DNA from: Desulfitibacter alkalitolerans DSM 16504
Lineage (GTDB): Bacteria > Bacillota > DSM-16504 > Desulfitibacterales > Desulfitibacteraceae
Length of the DNA stretch: 64,000 nucleotides
Direction: 5' to 3'
Assembly (NCBI RefSeq): GCF_000620305.1
Contig: NZ_KK211100.1
Coordinates: forward strand, 556,735 to 620,734
The notes under the pieces were generated by a model. That model was not told the DNA's origin. It made no database searches and worked only from the letters and a program-made list of their open reading frames with translations. A program made the translations under genes and the position numbers. Positions within the stretch are counted from its first letter, which is position 1; each line of letters starts with the position of its first letter. Positions 34,776 through 44,363 of the stretch are shown here, piece after piece.

Positions 34776-35954
34776 TTAATCAGGATAGGTAAGTACTACT
34801 GGGGAATTATTTAGAACAGTCTCAAGGTAAATTTTTTTACCCCACAGGGAGTAGATAAGTTTCATGGTTTTCCGGGCATGGTGCTCATCAAGCTCCCACC
34901 TGTCATAGCTGTGATGCAGATATAGTTCACCACAGTTATTATAATTTCCATCTGCAATTTTAATAATAGGACAGCCCCCATTAATTAAGCTATTAATAAA
35001 ACCATCCTTGACCCTTTCCCAATCCCTTTCTATAACTACCCAGTTATAATCTCTTATTGCATAAAGGTAAAGATCCAGATCCTCTATTAAATCCTTATCA
35101 AGGTAATTTCGCAGGAAGGATAAGTCTCTTTCATTCCTGCGTATATTAAAAAGGCTTTCAGTACCCATTTCCTTCTCAAGCTGGGAAAAAATTTTAAACC
35201 CAACGAGATAGGGATTTATAAAAAACTTGTTTGTCTGCAGCAGCTTCCCCTGTATTTGGGCAAATTCTATAAACTCTTCTGCACTCAAGTTTAGCATGCG
35301 CATAATTTTTGAATGCCAAAAAGTGGCCCATCCCTCGTTAATTATCCTGGTTTCCCTTAATGGTACAAAATATGCCATTTCTCTTTTTAACATCATCAGT
35401 ATGTCTTTTTGCCAATCATCTAGAATATGACTATGTGAACATATATAAGAGATTATGTCCGTTTCCCCTGCTCCACCATGAGTTTTGATTGCCATGGCGG
35501 CATCCAGCACCTTTTCCACCTGGGTGCTGCCAAAGCTTTCCTCATACCTGCAAATCTTGTCTTTGTGTTTCTCCATGGTGTTTAAAATATCCTTATCAGT
35601 ATTTAGGGTAAAGGCATTATTTTTAAAAAAGTCACTATGTGCAAAAACATGAGCTGCAATAATGGTTTGCTCCACTAAAGATATGTTCTCCAACAAGAAG
35701 GCTTGACAGGGATTTGAGTTTATAACCAGTTCATATATCTTGTGAAGATTCAGTTCATGCTCAATCCTAATTTTATAAAAATCCTTTCCAAAGCTCCAAT
35801 GATTGAAGCGGGTGGGTATTCCATAGGCCCCAACAGAATGGATTACATGTGCTGGACACAGCTCAAATTGTATGGGATAAAAATCTAAACCTGATTCGCG
35901 TGCCAATACTTCTATTTTCTCTATCCTTTTATACAAGCTTTTCACAGAACTCAC
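34776..35954 (-). CDS. spoVR: SpoVR family protein
   Basis: Protein of 392 residues of the SpoVR/YcgB family. It has the 'GLDFYPIQFELCPAHV' N-terminus, the 'YGIPTRFNHWSFGKDF' block near 44, AHVFAHSDFFKNN near 101, and RIINEGWATFWHS near 205. In Bacillus SpoVR is needed for normal spore cortex. In many bacteria spoVR, yhbH/yeaH and prkA form one genetic module, with PrkA as the kinase. Here its start overlaps yhbH by four bases and prkA lies at 49-51 kb. The length is somewhat below Bacillus SpoVR (about 470), the missing part being at the C-terminus. Confidence 0.93.
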   Translation of the reverse strand: MSSVKSLYKRIEKIEVLARESGLDFYPIQFELCPAHVIHSVGAYGIPTRFNHWSFGKDFYKIRIEHELNLHKIYELVINSNPCQAFLLENISLVEQTIIAAHVFAHSDFFKNNAFTLNTDKDILNTMEKHKDKICRYEESFGSTQVEKVLDAAMAIKTHGGAGETDIISYICSHSHILDDWQKDILMMLKREMAYFVPLRETRIINEGWATFWHSKIMRMLNLSAEEFIEFAQIQGKLLQTNKFFINPYLVGFKIFSQLEKEMGTESLFNIRRNERDLSFLRNYLDKDLIEDLDLYLYAIRDYNWVVIERDWERVKDGFINSLINGGCPIIKIADGNYNNCGELYLHHSYDRWELDEHHARKTMKLIYSLWGKKIYLETVLNNSPVVLTYPD

Positions 35955-37090
35955 CTATCCTGAAAAAATTTTCTTAAAGCAAGATATACGTCCTCTCTAT
36001 TTCTTATGGTTACTGGTATGAAATTTTTATTATTACCAAGGGGTTTGAACAACTCCATTAACGTTCCTGTCCTATAATATGGATTGGTAATTTCTCCATA
36101 GCCTACTAAGTTGCATATCCCAATTAGTTCTGTCATTAGCTCCTGGCACCTTGGATTGTCAGAGGGTAGGTTATCACCATCAGAAAAATGAAAGGCATAG
36201 ATATTATACTCGGATGGCTTATATCTGGTGCTTATTATATCCAGGGCCAGATCATAGACTGCAGAGCACTTTGTGCCTCCACTTTCCCCTTTTGTAAAAA
36301 ACTCTTTTTCTTCAACCTCTTTGGCCTCGGTATGGTGTGCAAGAAACACTATTTCAACCTTTTTGTAGCAAGTACGTAAGAATCTTGTCATCCAGAAAAA
36401 GAAGCTCCTTGCAAAATACTTTTCATAAGTACCCATGGAACCTGATACATCCATCATGGCAATGACCACGGCACCCCGGGTAGTTTCTTTAACTTTTTCC
36501 CATGTGTTAAAACGCAGGTCCTCAGGAATAAAATTACCCAGGAGTCCATGTCCTTTAGCAGCATTTCTTTTTATATTCTCTAATATTGTCTTTTTCTTAT
36601 TGAGACTGCTAATGGGTCCCACCTTGCTTATGTTTTTCAACGCTATATTCTCATTTTCTATAACCTTACTGCCCTTATCCCTCAGATCAGGCAGTTTAAG
36701 CTCCTTAAATAAAATATCATCAACATCTTCAGTCTTTATTTCCACCTCGTAATAATCTATTCCGGGAAGGCTTCCTGCCCTCTGCTTACCTCCTTCCGAC
36801 GGTCCGTCATTTTTTATGGTGCTTAAGACTACACCCTCCTTTGTGTTACCCAGGCCCTGACCAACATATTCAACTTGATAAGGGTTATATTGAAAACAAT
36901 ATTCTTCCATTAACTGAACTGGTATTTTAAAGAGTTTTTTACCTTTTTCAAGTATAAAGCCTTCGTCACATATTAGCTCAGACAAGTTTTCTTTAAGGGC
37001 TTCAAGAATTTTTTGTCTATGTCTTTCTACATCTATAAAGGGCTTTCTGTATAATGACCAGTCCTCCCTGTTAATTCGAAAATTCACCAT
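35951..37090 (-). CDS. yhbH: YhbH/YeaH family sporulation protein (DUF444)
   Basis: Protein of 379 residues. The central and C-terminal part is a von Willebrand A-like domain with the metal-site motif MMDVSGSMGTYEK near 212, SGGTKCSAVYDL near 267 and FHFSDGDNLP near 300. The N-terminus contains a charged region and a Gly-Gln-Gly-Leu turn typical of DUF444. YhbH is expressed in sporulating Bacillus, and the E. coli homologue YeaH works with kinase YeaG (PrkA). It is co-translated with spoVR through a four-base overlap. Upstream DNA to 37266 is shared with the divergent sodium channel. Confidence 0.93.
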   Translation of the reverse strand: MVNFRINREDWSLYRKPFIDVERHRQKILEALKENLSELICDEGFILEKGKKLFKIPVQLMEEYCFQYNPYQVEYVGQGLGNTKEGVVLSTIKNDGPSEGGKQRAGSLPGIDYYEVEIKTEDVDDILFKELKLPDLRDKGSKVIENENIALKNISKVGPISSLNKKKTILENIKRNAAKGHGLLGNFIPEDLRFNTWEKVKETTRGAVVIAMMDVSGSMGTYEKYFARSFFFWMTRFLRTCYKKVEIVFLAHHTEAKEVEEKEFFTKGESGGTKCSAVYDLALDIISTRYKPSEYNIYAFHFSDGDNLPSDNPRCQELMTELIGICNLVGYGEITNPYYRTGTLMELFKPLGNNKNFIPVTIRNREDVYLALRKFFQDR

Positions 37091-37266
37091 ATTTAATCTC
37101 TCCTAATTCATTTATATAACTTATGCAATTTGGCCTGGACATTTCACAACAAAGTAGTAAAACTTCTAACTGAAAGCTTTTTAAAACTTGGCACCTGACA
37201 GGTTTTTTGTTAAACTTAATAAGGTTACCTTAAAACGGCTTGAACAGTTAAAAAGTTAAGGAGGGA

Positions 37267-38118
37267 ATGGATAAAATGGAACCGTTGAGGGTAAGAAATG
37301 AAAACAGCAGTTATATATATAAATGGTCTCTTTCTATAGTAAACCATCCCTTTTTTACTAACTTTATCATTGGCATTATTCTTCTTAACGCAATTGTAAT
37401 TGGATTAGAAACCTATCCTGTAATATATAAACCGCATAAGGAATTATTCTATTTTACAGAACGCATCTTTTTATGGGTTTTTAGTGTAGAGATTGCCCTT
37501 AGAATCATTGCTACCAGACCCTGGTACACTTTTTTTAAAAACAGTTGGAACAATTTTGATTTCATCATTGTTGCAAGCAGCCTTATATTTGCAGGAGCTC
37601 ATTTTATCTCTGTCCTTCGTATTCTACGAGTTCTGCGGGTATTAAGAGCAATTTCTGTTATTCCGTCACTTCAGCGTTTGGTTAATGCTTTATTAAGTAC
37701 AATACCATCCCTGGGAAATATTTTACTTTTAATGGGCCTAATCTTCTATATTTTTGGTGTTATGGGAACCATTCTATTTTCTAAGGTTTCCCCTGAATAC
37801 TTTGGCTCATTGCATTTATCGCTTTTAACCCTTTTCCAGGTAGTAACCCTAGAATCATGGGCCAGTGCTGTGATGAGACCAATAAATGCCATGGTTCCCT
37901 GGGCATGGGCGTATTTTGTAAGCTTTGTTCTAGTAGGAACCTTTGTTGTCATCAACCTTTTTGTTGGTGTCATAGTAAACAATGTTCACCAGGCAAATTG
38001 CGCGGAAGAAGATGAACAAGAAGAATGCAAAAGAGAGATACTAGCAGAAGAGATTAAAATGCTCAGACAAGAGATTGCGGAACTAAAGCAGTTAATTGGA
38101 ACCAAGGAAAAACTTTAA
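37267..38118 (+). CDS. Voltage-gated sodium channel, NaChBac type
   Basis: Protein of 283 residues with the single-repeat six-helix plan. S1 starts near 30; the S4 voltage sensor has arginines at 118, 121, 124 and 127 at every third position. S5 is near 150-172, the selectivity filter TLESWAS is at 194-200, S6 near 215-240, and a coiled-coil tail follows (about 250-280). The filter is identical to that of NaChBac, a sodium-selective bacterial channel. Four identical subunits make a pore. ATG at 37267 is close behind AGGAGG; the ATG at 37276 is an alternative. It lies 31 bases upstream of typA on the same strand. Confidence 0.93.
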   Translation: MDKMEPLRVRNENSSYIYKWSLSIVNHPFFTNFIIGIILLNAIVIGLETYPVIYKPHKELFYFTERIFLWVFSVEIALRIIATRPWYTFFKNSWNNFDFIIVASSLIFAGAHFISVLRILRVLRVLRAISVIPSLQRLVNALLSTIPSLGNILLLMGLIFYIFGVMGTILFSKVSPEYFGSLHLSLLTLFQVVTLESWASAVMRPINAMVPWAWAYFVSFVLVGTFVVINLFVGVIVNNVHQANCAEEDEQEECKREILAEEIKMLRQEIAELKQLIGTKEKL

Positions 38119-38149
38119 CAAAAGCAAAGCAAACCAAGGAGGAAATTCA

Positions 38150-39979
38150 ATGTCAGCAGACAATATACGTAATATAGCAATAATCGCCCATGTTGATCAT
38201 GGTAAAACTACATTGGTAGATAAAATGCTCTCTCAATCAGGTGCCTTTAGGGCCAATGAACAAGTCATGGAAAGAGTTATGGATTCAAACGACCTTGAAA
38301 GAGAAAAGGGTATTACAATCCTTGCCAAGAATACGTCAATAAAATATAAAGGGTACAAGATAAACATTTTAGATACCCCGGGACATGCCGATTTCGGCGG
38401 CGAGGTTGAGAGAATAATGAAAATGGTAGAGGGAGTACTCCTTGTGGTGGATGCCTTTGAGGGATGTATGCCGCAAACAAGGTTTGTTTTAAAAAAGGCC
38501 CTGGAGCAGAACCTGGTACCAGTAGTAGTAGTCAATAAAATGGATAGAGAAAATGCCAGACCTGCTGAAGTAGTTGATGAGGTTCTAGATCTATTTATTG
38601 ACCTGGGGGCAAATGAGGATCAGCTTGATTTTCCTGTTGTCTATGCCTCAGGCTTAGATGGTAAAGCCGGCCTAGAACAAAATCACCTTGGGGAAAATCT
38701 AGAACCCCTATTTGAGTCCATCATCAACCATATTCCATCACCCCGGTCTAAAGAAGGTGAGTCCCTGCAGATGCAGGTCACCCTGCTTGATTATAACGAT
38801 TACCTTGGCAGAATTGCTATTGGCAAAATTAATAGGGGCACCATGAAAAAGGGCAGTCAGGTGATAGTTGTCAAAAAAGATGGTAAGACTGAAAATCATC
38901 GAATTACCAAGCTCTTTACCTTTGAAGGCCTTAAAAGGGTTGATGTGGATCAGGCAGGTGCTGGCGACATTGTAGCACTATCAGGCATGGAACAAATCAA
39001 TGTTGGAGAAACCTTATGTGATGTGGAACACTGTGACCCCCTGCCCTTGTTAAAAATAGATGAGCCTACCTTACAAATGAGCTTTATTGTAAATAATTCA
39101 CCCTTTGCAGGCAAAGAAGGTGAGCCTGTAACCTCTCGGAAGCTTGGAGCAAGACTGATGAGAGAAATTGAAACTGACGTATCTCTGCGGGTTGAGGAAA
39201 CAGCAAGTCCTGATGTATTTCTAGTTGCAGGCAGGGGAGAGCTGCACCTGGCAATTCTAATTGAAACCATGCGCAGAGAAGGTATTGAGTTTCAGGTTTC
39301 CAAGCCCCAGGTAATCACCAAGGAAATAGATGGGATAACACACGAACCTTTTGAGAACCTTATTATAGATATACCTGAAGAATACACAGGTGCTGTCATG
39401 GAAAAGCTGGGGCTGCGAAAAGGCACTTTGTTGAACATGACCCATCTTAGAGAACAGGTGCGTTTAGAATATTCCATACCTACCAGGGGACTTGTGGGAT
39501 TTAGAACAGAGTTTTTGACTGATACCCGGGGCTATGGAATCATGAATAGAAGCTTTGACTCCTATAAGCCCTATCAGGGTGATTTTACCAGCAGAACCCG
39601 GGGTGTGCTTATAGCCTTTGAAACAGGTACAGCCACCACCTACGGCCTCCTGGCAGCAGAGGAAAGGGGTATTCTTTTCATTGAACCTGGAACTGCAGTT
39701 TATGAAGGTATGGTGGTTGGGGAAAACAGCAGGGAGCAGGATCTTGTTGTAAATGTATGTAAAGAAAAGGCCCTAACTAATATACGCTCCTCTACAAAGG
39801 AGGAAACTGTAAAGCTTAAAGTTCCGCGCACCCTTTCCTTAGAGCAGGCCCTTGCTTATATAGAAACAGATGAATATGTTGAGGTAACACCAAAATCAAT
39901 AAGATTACGCAAAAAGTATTTGAAAAAACATGAGCGAGAAAGGTTTGAAAAGAACAAGAAAAACCCTGAATCTATATAA
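38150..39979 (+). CDS. typA: Ribosome-associated GTPase TypA/BipA
   Basis: Translational GTPase of 609 residues. G1 is AHVDHGKTTLVD near 13-24, then DSNDLEREKGITILAKN, the G3 motif DTPGHADFGGEVER near 70-83, and NKMDRENARP near 126. EF-Tu-like and EF-G-like domains follow, and the BipA C-terminal domain ('TRGLVGFRTEFLTDTRGYG') is present. It acts in ribosome assembly and stress or cold adaptation. ATG at 38150 has AGGAGG seven bases ahead; an in-frame extension to 38096 overlaps the channel gene and is unlikely. Length is as usual for the family (about 610). Confidence 0.97.
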   Translation: MSADNIRNIAIIAHVDHGKTTLVDKMLSQSGAFRANEQVMERVMDSNDLEREKGITILAKNTSIKYKGYKINILDTPGHADFGGEVERIMKMVEGVLLVVDAFEGCMPQTRFVLKKALEQNLVPVVVVNKMDRENARPAEVVDEVLDLFIDLGANEDQLDFPVVYASGLDGKAGLEQNHLGENLEPLFESIINHIPSPRSKEGESLQMQVTLLDYNDYLGRIAIGKINRGTMKKGSQVIVVKKDGKTENHRITKLFTFEGLKRVDVDQAGAGDIVALSGMEQINVGETLCDVEHCDPLPLLKIDEPTLQMSFIVNNSPFAGKEGEPVTSRKLGARLMREIETDVSLRVEETASPDVFLVAGRGELHLAILIETMRREGIEFQVSKPQVITKEIDGITHEPFENLIIDIPEEYTGAVMEKLGLRKGTLLNMTHLREQVRLEYSIPTRGLVGFRTEFLTDTRGYGIMNRSFDSYKPYQGDFTSRTRGVLIAFETGTATTYGLLAAEERGILFIEPGTAVYEGMVVGENSREQDLVVNVCKEKALTNIRSSTKEETVKLKVPRTLSLEQALAYIETDEYVEVTPKSIRLRKKYLKKHERERFEKNKKNPESI

Positions 39980-40116
39980 GGTACAGGGTTTAATTCAATG
40001 AGTGCACGGGTCGGAATATTAAAATTGACGTCACATTTAAGGACTAAACTTAGTATGAAATTTAGAAACAACCTATATTTGGACCTTAAACTCTTCTATT
40101 TTGTTTAATACAATTT

Positions 40117-40767
40117 CTATGGTTCTATTATTCTATCTTGTGCGGATGATAATTTCCCCTGTTCAAATATAATTTCACTAAATATCAGGGCGTCATTTAG
40201 CATCTGGGGAAATCCCATTTCCCCGTAACTTTCCATTGTTTTTATTTTATTTAAACTATATCTTTCTAAAACAACTGCACTATATCTTCCTATAACTGAA
40301 ATGTTTTTATCTCCATATAATACTTTATTAAACTCTGGAAATGAAATTGTTTCTCCTGTTTTAATATTTTCAATTATCGTATGCCAATCCTCACTTGGTG
40401 ATATATAATCATCTCCTTTTAAGTAGGCAATATAGTCACCCTTATAATCACCAAAGGGTAGTTGAGCATCTTCTCGAAATTTTACAACTGCTCCAGCATC
40501 AGCATCGTATTTAAAAACGTTTGGTTTTCCTTTTACTGGTGCATCAAAGTAGAGTTCATTATCTGTACCCCAGCTTACACCTATTATTGGACTTAAAGTA
40601 TTTCCCCATTCCTCAGGTTCTATGGTGTAAATATAGTGGAATTCATTAGTATCAATACTATAGACCCATACGGAATATTTATCATCTTTTCCTTTACCAA
40701 TGTAGGCAATATTTCTTTTATTAGGACTTAAGTCTGCACTGTTAAAAAATTGTAGAGGAAGTTCTGG
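40117..40767 (-). pseudogene. 5'-truncated beta-propeller protein gene
   Basis: A clean leftward frame of 216 codons is bounded by in-frame stops and has no ATG, GTG or TTG until near its 3' end. Its product has the look of a TolB/PD40-like propeller: DLSPNKRNIAYIGKG, then VWVYSIDTNEFHYIY, SPIIGVSWGTDNELYF and NVFKYDADAGAVV. That is the same style as the intact gene at 43057-44220 (LSPNEDTIAFIS). The signal peptide and first blades are missing. The intact body with a lost start suggests a recent 5' deletion; the in-frame TAG at 40770-40768 closes it. Confidence 0.7.
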
Positions 40768-40807
40768 CTAAAACCATTTAAGTCTAATTAACATAGTTAA
40801 GAAAGAG

Positions 40808-41365
40808 GTGGAAAACTTGAGGTATATAAAAGCAATGGTTACTTTTATCATCATTTTAATTATAATTCAACTCTACGTCAACAAACCTATAGAATTTGAA
40901 AATGCATTGCAGCAGAAAGGCATTGCTGAACATATCTTGCACGTTGAGGACTTAGGGAAACAAAGAATTGTTTTCTATAAGAATTATTTAGATAGCGAAA
41001 ACAAACAAGGATTAGCTGCAGGGATTTTTGAGCAAGACAATGCAGGAAACTGGAGTTTTTCTACTGGAGGAGGATGGTTATATACATACACCCCGTCTTT
41101 TACATGGAATACACAATGGACTAGAACAAGTACCTTAGATGAATGGAATAGAATCGAGGTGTTATTTGGTTATGCAACAGACCCCAATATTAATAGAGTA
41201 GGGGTTTTAATTGGGGGAAATGAAATCGAAGCTACTTTATTCGAACCTGAAAATTGGAATAGCTTTTGGTTTAGTATTATTATACTCGAAGATATTTTAG
41301 ACATTGAGGAAATTAAAGCTTACTCCATATATGACGAGGTGTTATATACAATAACATTCCCGTAA
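40808..41365 (+). CDS. Hypothetical membrane-anchored exported protein
   Basis: Unrecognised protein of about 182-185 residues. One hydrophobic segment near residues 8-25 can be a signal peptide or anchor; the rest is polar and aromatic-rich (WSFSTGGGWLYTYTPSFTW, WNRIEVLFGYATDPN) and probably beta-structured outside the cell. Two starts are possible: GTG at 40808 and TTG at 40817, the latter better spaced from GAGGTGG. It runs opposite to the surrounding secreted-protein genes and fragments. The GLAAGIF and RVGVLIGG stretches suggest a small extracytoplasmic beta domain; no function is claimed. Confidence 0.65.
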   Translation: MENLRYIKAMVTFIIILIIIQLYVNKPIEFENALQQKGIAEHILHVEDLGKQRIVFYKNYLDSENKQGLAAGIFEQDNAGNWSFSTGGGWLYTYTPSFTWNTQWTRTSTLDEWNRIEVLFGYATDPNINRVGVLIGGNEIEATLFEPENWNSFWFSIIILEDILDIEEIKAYSIYDEVLYTITFP

Positions 41366-41457
41366 AATTAAACAAATAATAGATAGAAGCGGGATAATAT
41401 ACCATGCAGTCTATCTATTATCATGTTTAAGTTCATAATAAGGTTTTCTTTTTAATG

Positions 41458-41979
41458 TTAGAAAGTTTTACGAGGGGTATAGTTTAGTGGCAAATCATGC
41501 CATACACCGCCAGCTTCATTATATTCATGAATTCTTACTGTATTATTAATCCTTTGAGCACCTTCCTGTCTAGTAGTAAACCATGATGTGCCAGGAGTAA
41601 CTATTATTTTGCTGGGAAGCATATTACCTCCACGGTTAAAATAGTAATCTACTATATCTGTTGAAATATTTGCGTCAGTATTTACATTTATATTTGTGGA
41701 GCCACCTATATCAAACGTCCATGAAACATTAGGTGGCCAAAGGCTTACAGTGAATGTCGTTTTTGACGATTGACTCTTAGGTCCCCAATCCTTTAAATCA
41801 TCACCCGAAAAGTACTTTCTGTTTTGTAAGTTGTAACTAAATACAGAATATGGACTACTAGAACCATAATAATATTTTCCTGAGCAAACCTGGGTAATTT
41901 GCTTTATGAACAGAACATTTTTATGACCTGGGGCCAGGGGAAAGACTATTATAAAATTTTTTAGTATAACTTGCCGTTC
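41458..41979 (-). pseudogene. Start-less fragment of a secreted-protein gene
   Basis: A leftward open frame of 173 codons without any in-frame start codon near its 5' end. The product is polar, with many Ser, Thr, Asn and aromatic residues (YYYGSSSPYSVFSYN, VSWTFDIGGSTNINV, PSKIIVTPGTSWFTTR) and ends TPRKTF. This composition is that of an extracellular beta-sandwich domain. The first 25 codons read poorly as protein, so the true coding remnant may begin near 41905. No family is recognised. It lies upstream of another secreted fragment in the same orientation and probably reflects decay of the cluster. Confidence 0.5.
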
Positions 41980-42067
41980 TTAAAGAGGAAAAAGATAGAG
42001 AAATGTCTCATTATTCCCAATAAGCAATTGATGATCTGGAGGAAATGTTTATATAGTAATAAAAAAC

Positions 42068-42096
42068 AACCCAGAGAATATTTTGTCTTCTGGGTT
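42068..42096. terminator. Bidirectional terminator
   Basis: AACCCAGA pairs with TCTGGGTT; T-runs follow on the plus strand and A-runs precede, so it can stop transcription both ways. It lies 15 bases past the M23 peptidase stop codon. Confidence 0.75.
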
Positions 42097-42110
42097 TTTT
42101 TGCAGTAAGG

Positions 42111-43037
42111 TTATAAAATTTTATTATACATATGCCAAGCTTTTGTTTTATCCGGAGGTATTGGAGGAGAAGCAAATTTCGCTGGATAAAAACCATGATG
42201 ATAGGTAGTTGTAGTGTTTGGGCGACCTCTAAAGAAAAATTCTACCCTCGTTCCATTTGGGAAATCTCCAGTAGGTATTGTTACACTATATTTATCTGAT
42301 CCAAGGTGTACCATATTATACATAGTGAAATCGTTACTAGAGTTATGGAGTCTAACATACATAACTACTTCCTGTGCTGCGATTTTGGTAGAACCGCTTT
42401 TTCCATAACAAGCTACATAAAAGGTACGTCCACTATTATAATAGTCGCTTATAAAATCTAGTTCTTGTCCATACTTCCATGCAGCAATATTAGAATAGTA
42501 CTTTTCCCACGGTAGGCTACGAAGAGCAGATGAAGAAGGACTCTGGTTATAACTATCAGCTCCTGTATTACCAGATCGCCCTAGTCTTGTAGTGGTCCAA
42601 ACAATATCTCCCACATTTACATCAATACGGCTCAAATGAACATATCTTGCATAAACATTATCATAACTACCATTTCCGTTAATGTCTAACTGAACTACTA
42701 CGTAATAACCAAATGGTTTAGAATCAATTATATCGTTCACAGATCTAACAATACCTCTAGCGATGGAATAAACATCTCTAGCTAATTGTGCTTGAAAATC
42801 AACCCCGCCATGAGATGAAGTAGCTCGCCTGGGATTATTATACTTGCTGGTAATTGTATTATAATCGTTAGCGCCCCCTGATGTTCTAAAAGGAGCATAT
42901 AGAGTATAACTTCCATAATAGGGTCCGGTATATTTAAATTTTTCCATATAATCATCAGCTCTCACGTCTTTAATTGGGAAAAGAAGGAGAGTGGGGGTTA
43001 AGATACAGATTAAAAACAATCCAATTCCTTTTTTCAA
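42111..43037 (-). CDS. Secreted M23-type peptidase with C-terminal beta domain
   Basis: Exported protein of 308 residues with a signal peptide (about 1-27). The M23 zinc motif SSHGGVDF (H76, D80) is followed by the second motif YVHLSR (H134) and the usual VNVGDIVWTTTRLGRSGNTG. Such enzymes cut peptidoglycan cross-bridges. The last ~100 residues form an added beta-sandwich-like domain (VVMYVRLHNSSNDF, FPNGTRVEFFFRG) that may bind polysaccharide. TTG at 43037 has AGGAGG nine bases ahead; the frame open to 43082 overlaps the upstream gene and is not favoured. Transcribed with the propeller protein. Confidence 0.8.
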   Translation of the reverse strand: MKKGIGLFLICILTPTLLLFPIKDVRADDYMEKFKYTGPYYGSYTLYAPFRTSGGANDYNTITSKYNNPRRATSSHGGVDFQAQLARDVYSIARGIVRSVNDIIDSKPFGYYVVVQLDINGNGSYDNVYARYVHLSRIDVNVGDIVWTTTRLGRSGNTGADSYNQSPSSSALRSLPWEKYYSNIAAWKYGQELDFISDYYNSGRTFYVACYGKSGSTKIAAQEVVMYVRLHNSSNDFTMYNMVHLGSDKYSVTIPTGDFPNGTRVEFFFRGRPNTTTTYHHGFYPAKFASPPIPPDKTKAWHMYNKIL

Positions 43038-43056
43038 TTCAATATACCTCCTAACA

Positions 43057-44220
43057 TTATTTCGTGCTATATAACTTGCCATTAGCAGAAAAAACTACCG
43101 TATCGTTAGACCAACTTGGTATATGCTCAAACTCTGTTCCCGTAGGGGGCTCGTAAATTACAGTTTTAGCTGTTGCACAATCTGCTACAAGTAACTTTCT
43201 GCTTCCTTCTGAGCTGCGAATATAGTAAGCAATTTTATTTCCAGCTTCATTCCATACATGCAAGCCTTCATTTTTATAGCCCTCTGGCATTAACAGAGAG
43301 AAAGATTTTTGGGTAACTACATTATATATATAATTTTCATGAACTAGACTTGCTCCTTTAATGGGGCTGTATAGAAGATACTGCCCTTTAGCCGGAGCAC
43401 TATTGAAAGAAAATTCAGTACCTAGCATCATCAAATGCTTTTTTTCCCCGGTTCTGATATTTACGATTTTTAATTCATCAATTGGATTGTAAGCAAGGTA
43501 TACTAACTCATCATTATTAACCCACATAATAGGGGCAACAGAATTATTGTCACTTTCATCAACAACTTCTTTTGTGTTTCCATTAATATCGGTTATCCAT
43601 AAAGTAAGATGAAGATTGTCTGGAAATCCATTTCTGTTGGATATAAAAGCAATTGTATCTTCATTGGGAGAAAGGACAGGGTTATATATCCAACTAAATG
43701 TTCCGATAGGCACTTCTCCTTTTTCTTCAAGTTCTATTTTTTTATTAAGCAGATCAGTTAAAGACAAATTATTAACCTTATCAGGCTGAATGTTTTTTGC
43801 ATCCAATGTATTTATGTCAGCAACCCATAAACCAGTTTCTGCTTGATCTGTAAATACAATAATATTTTCTCCAACAATTAAGTTATGTGAGCCGCCTTCA
43901 ACTGTAGGTTTAACAGATACTACCTTGTCTTCCATTGAAAATTTCATAAAGTCAAATGTATATCTGTCACCGTAACCATTCTCAATTGTTATTGATTTCG
44001 TTTGGGTTTTAAGTTTTTCTATATTGCCATCTTTTAACACATATCCATCAGAAACAAATCTGCCATCATACTCAATAAGTACTCCGTGTTCAAAACCTTG
44101 CAGTCTATTATCAAATATTTTATCCAGAGCAACATCTAAAGCTCCAACATTCGATACAGCAAACAAAGCAATTAAGATTATGATAAACAAAAAAACATAT
44201 TTGCAATTTTTCACTTGCAT
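43057..44220 (-). CDS. Secreted TolB-like beta-propeller protein
   Basis: Exported protein of 387 residues with a signal peptide (about 1-27). The C-terminal 200 residues hold PD40/TolB-type blades, for example PVLSPNEDTIAFISNRNG, then LWITDINGNTKEV, SPIKGAS and AGNKIAYYIRSSEG. No catalytic motif is visible; it may be a sensor or scaffold in the envelope. ATG at 44220 follows GGATGGG closely. It ends about 20 bases before the M23 peptidase start, implying one transcript. A decayed relative lies at 40117-40767. Confidence 0.72.
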   Translation of the reverse strand: MQVKNCKYVFLFIIILIALFAVSNVGALDVALDKIFDNRLQGFEHGVLIEYDGRFVSDGYVLKDGNIEKLKTQTKSITIENGYGDRYTFDFMKFSMEDKVVSVKPTVEGGSHNLIVGENIIVFTDQAETGLWVADINTLDAKNIQPDKVNNLSLTDLLNKKIELEEKGEVPIGTFSWIYNPVLSPNEDTIAFISNRNGFPDNLHLTLWITDINGNTKEVVDESDNNSVAPIMWVNNDELVYLAYNPIDELKIVNIRTGEKKHLMMLGTEFSFNSAPAKGQYLLYSPIKGASLVHENYIYNVVTQKSFSLLMPEGYKNEGLHVWNEAGNKIAYYIRSSEGSRKLLVADCATAKTVIYEPPTGTEFEHIPSWSNDTVVFSANGKLYSTK

Positions 44221-44363
44221 CCCATCCTTTCATTTATTTTATTATACTAGATATATCAAATGATATCATAGGCATCACCTCGCTAATATTTTTAATCCTT
44301 AGTAAAATTTTTTTATAAGACGAAGTCATAAATATTTTAGTTCTCCTAAAATAGACTCTTGTC

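Noticed and set aside
37746-37982. Leftward frame inside the sodium channel gene
   Set aside because: It is a shadow of the channel codons; the forward protein has full family motifs.
39980-40116. Short gene between typA and the propeller fragment
   Set aside because: No frame with a plausible start and ribosome site on either strand.
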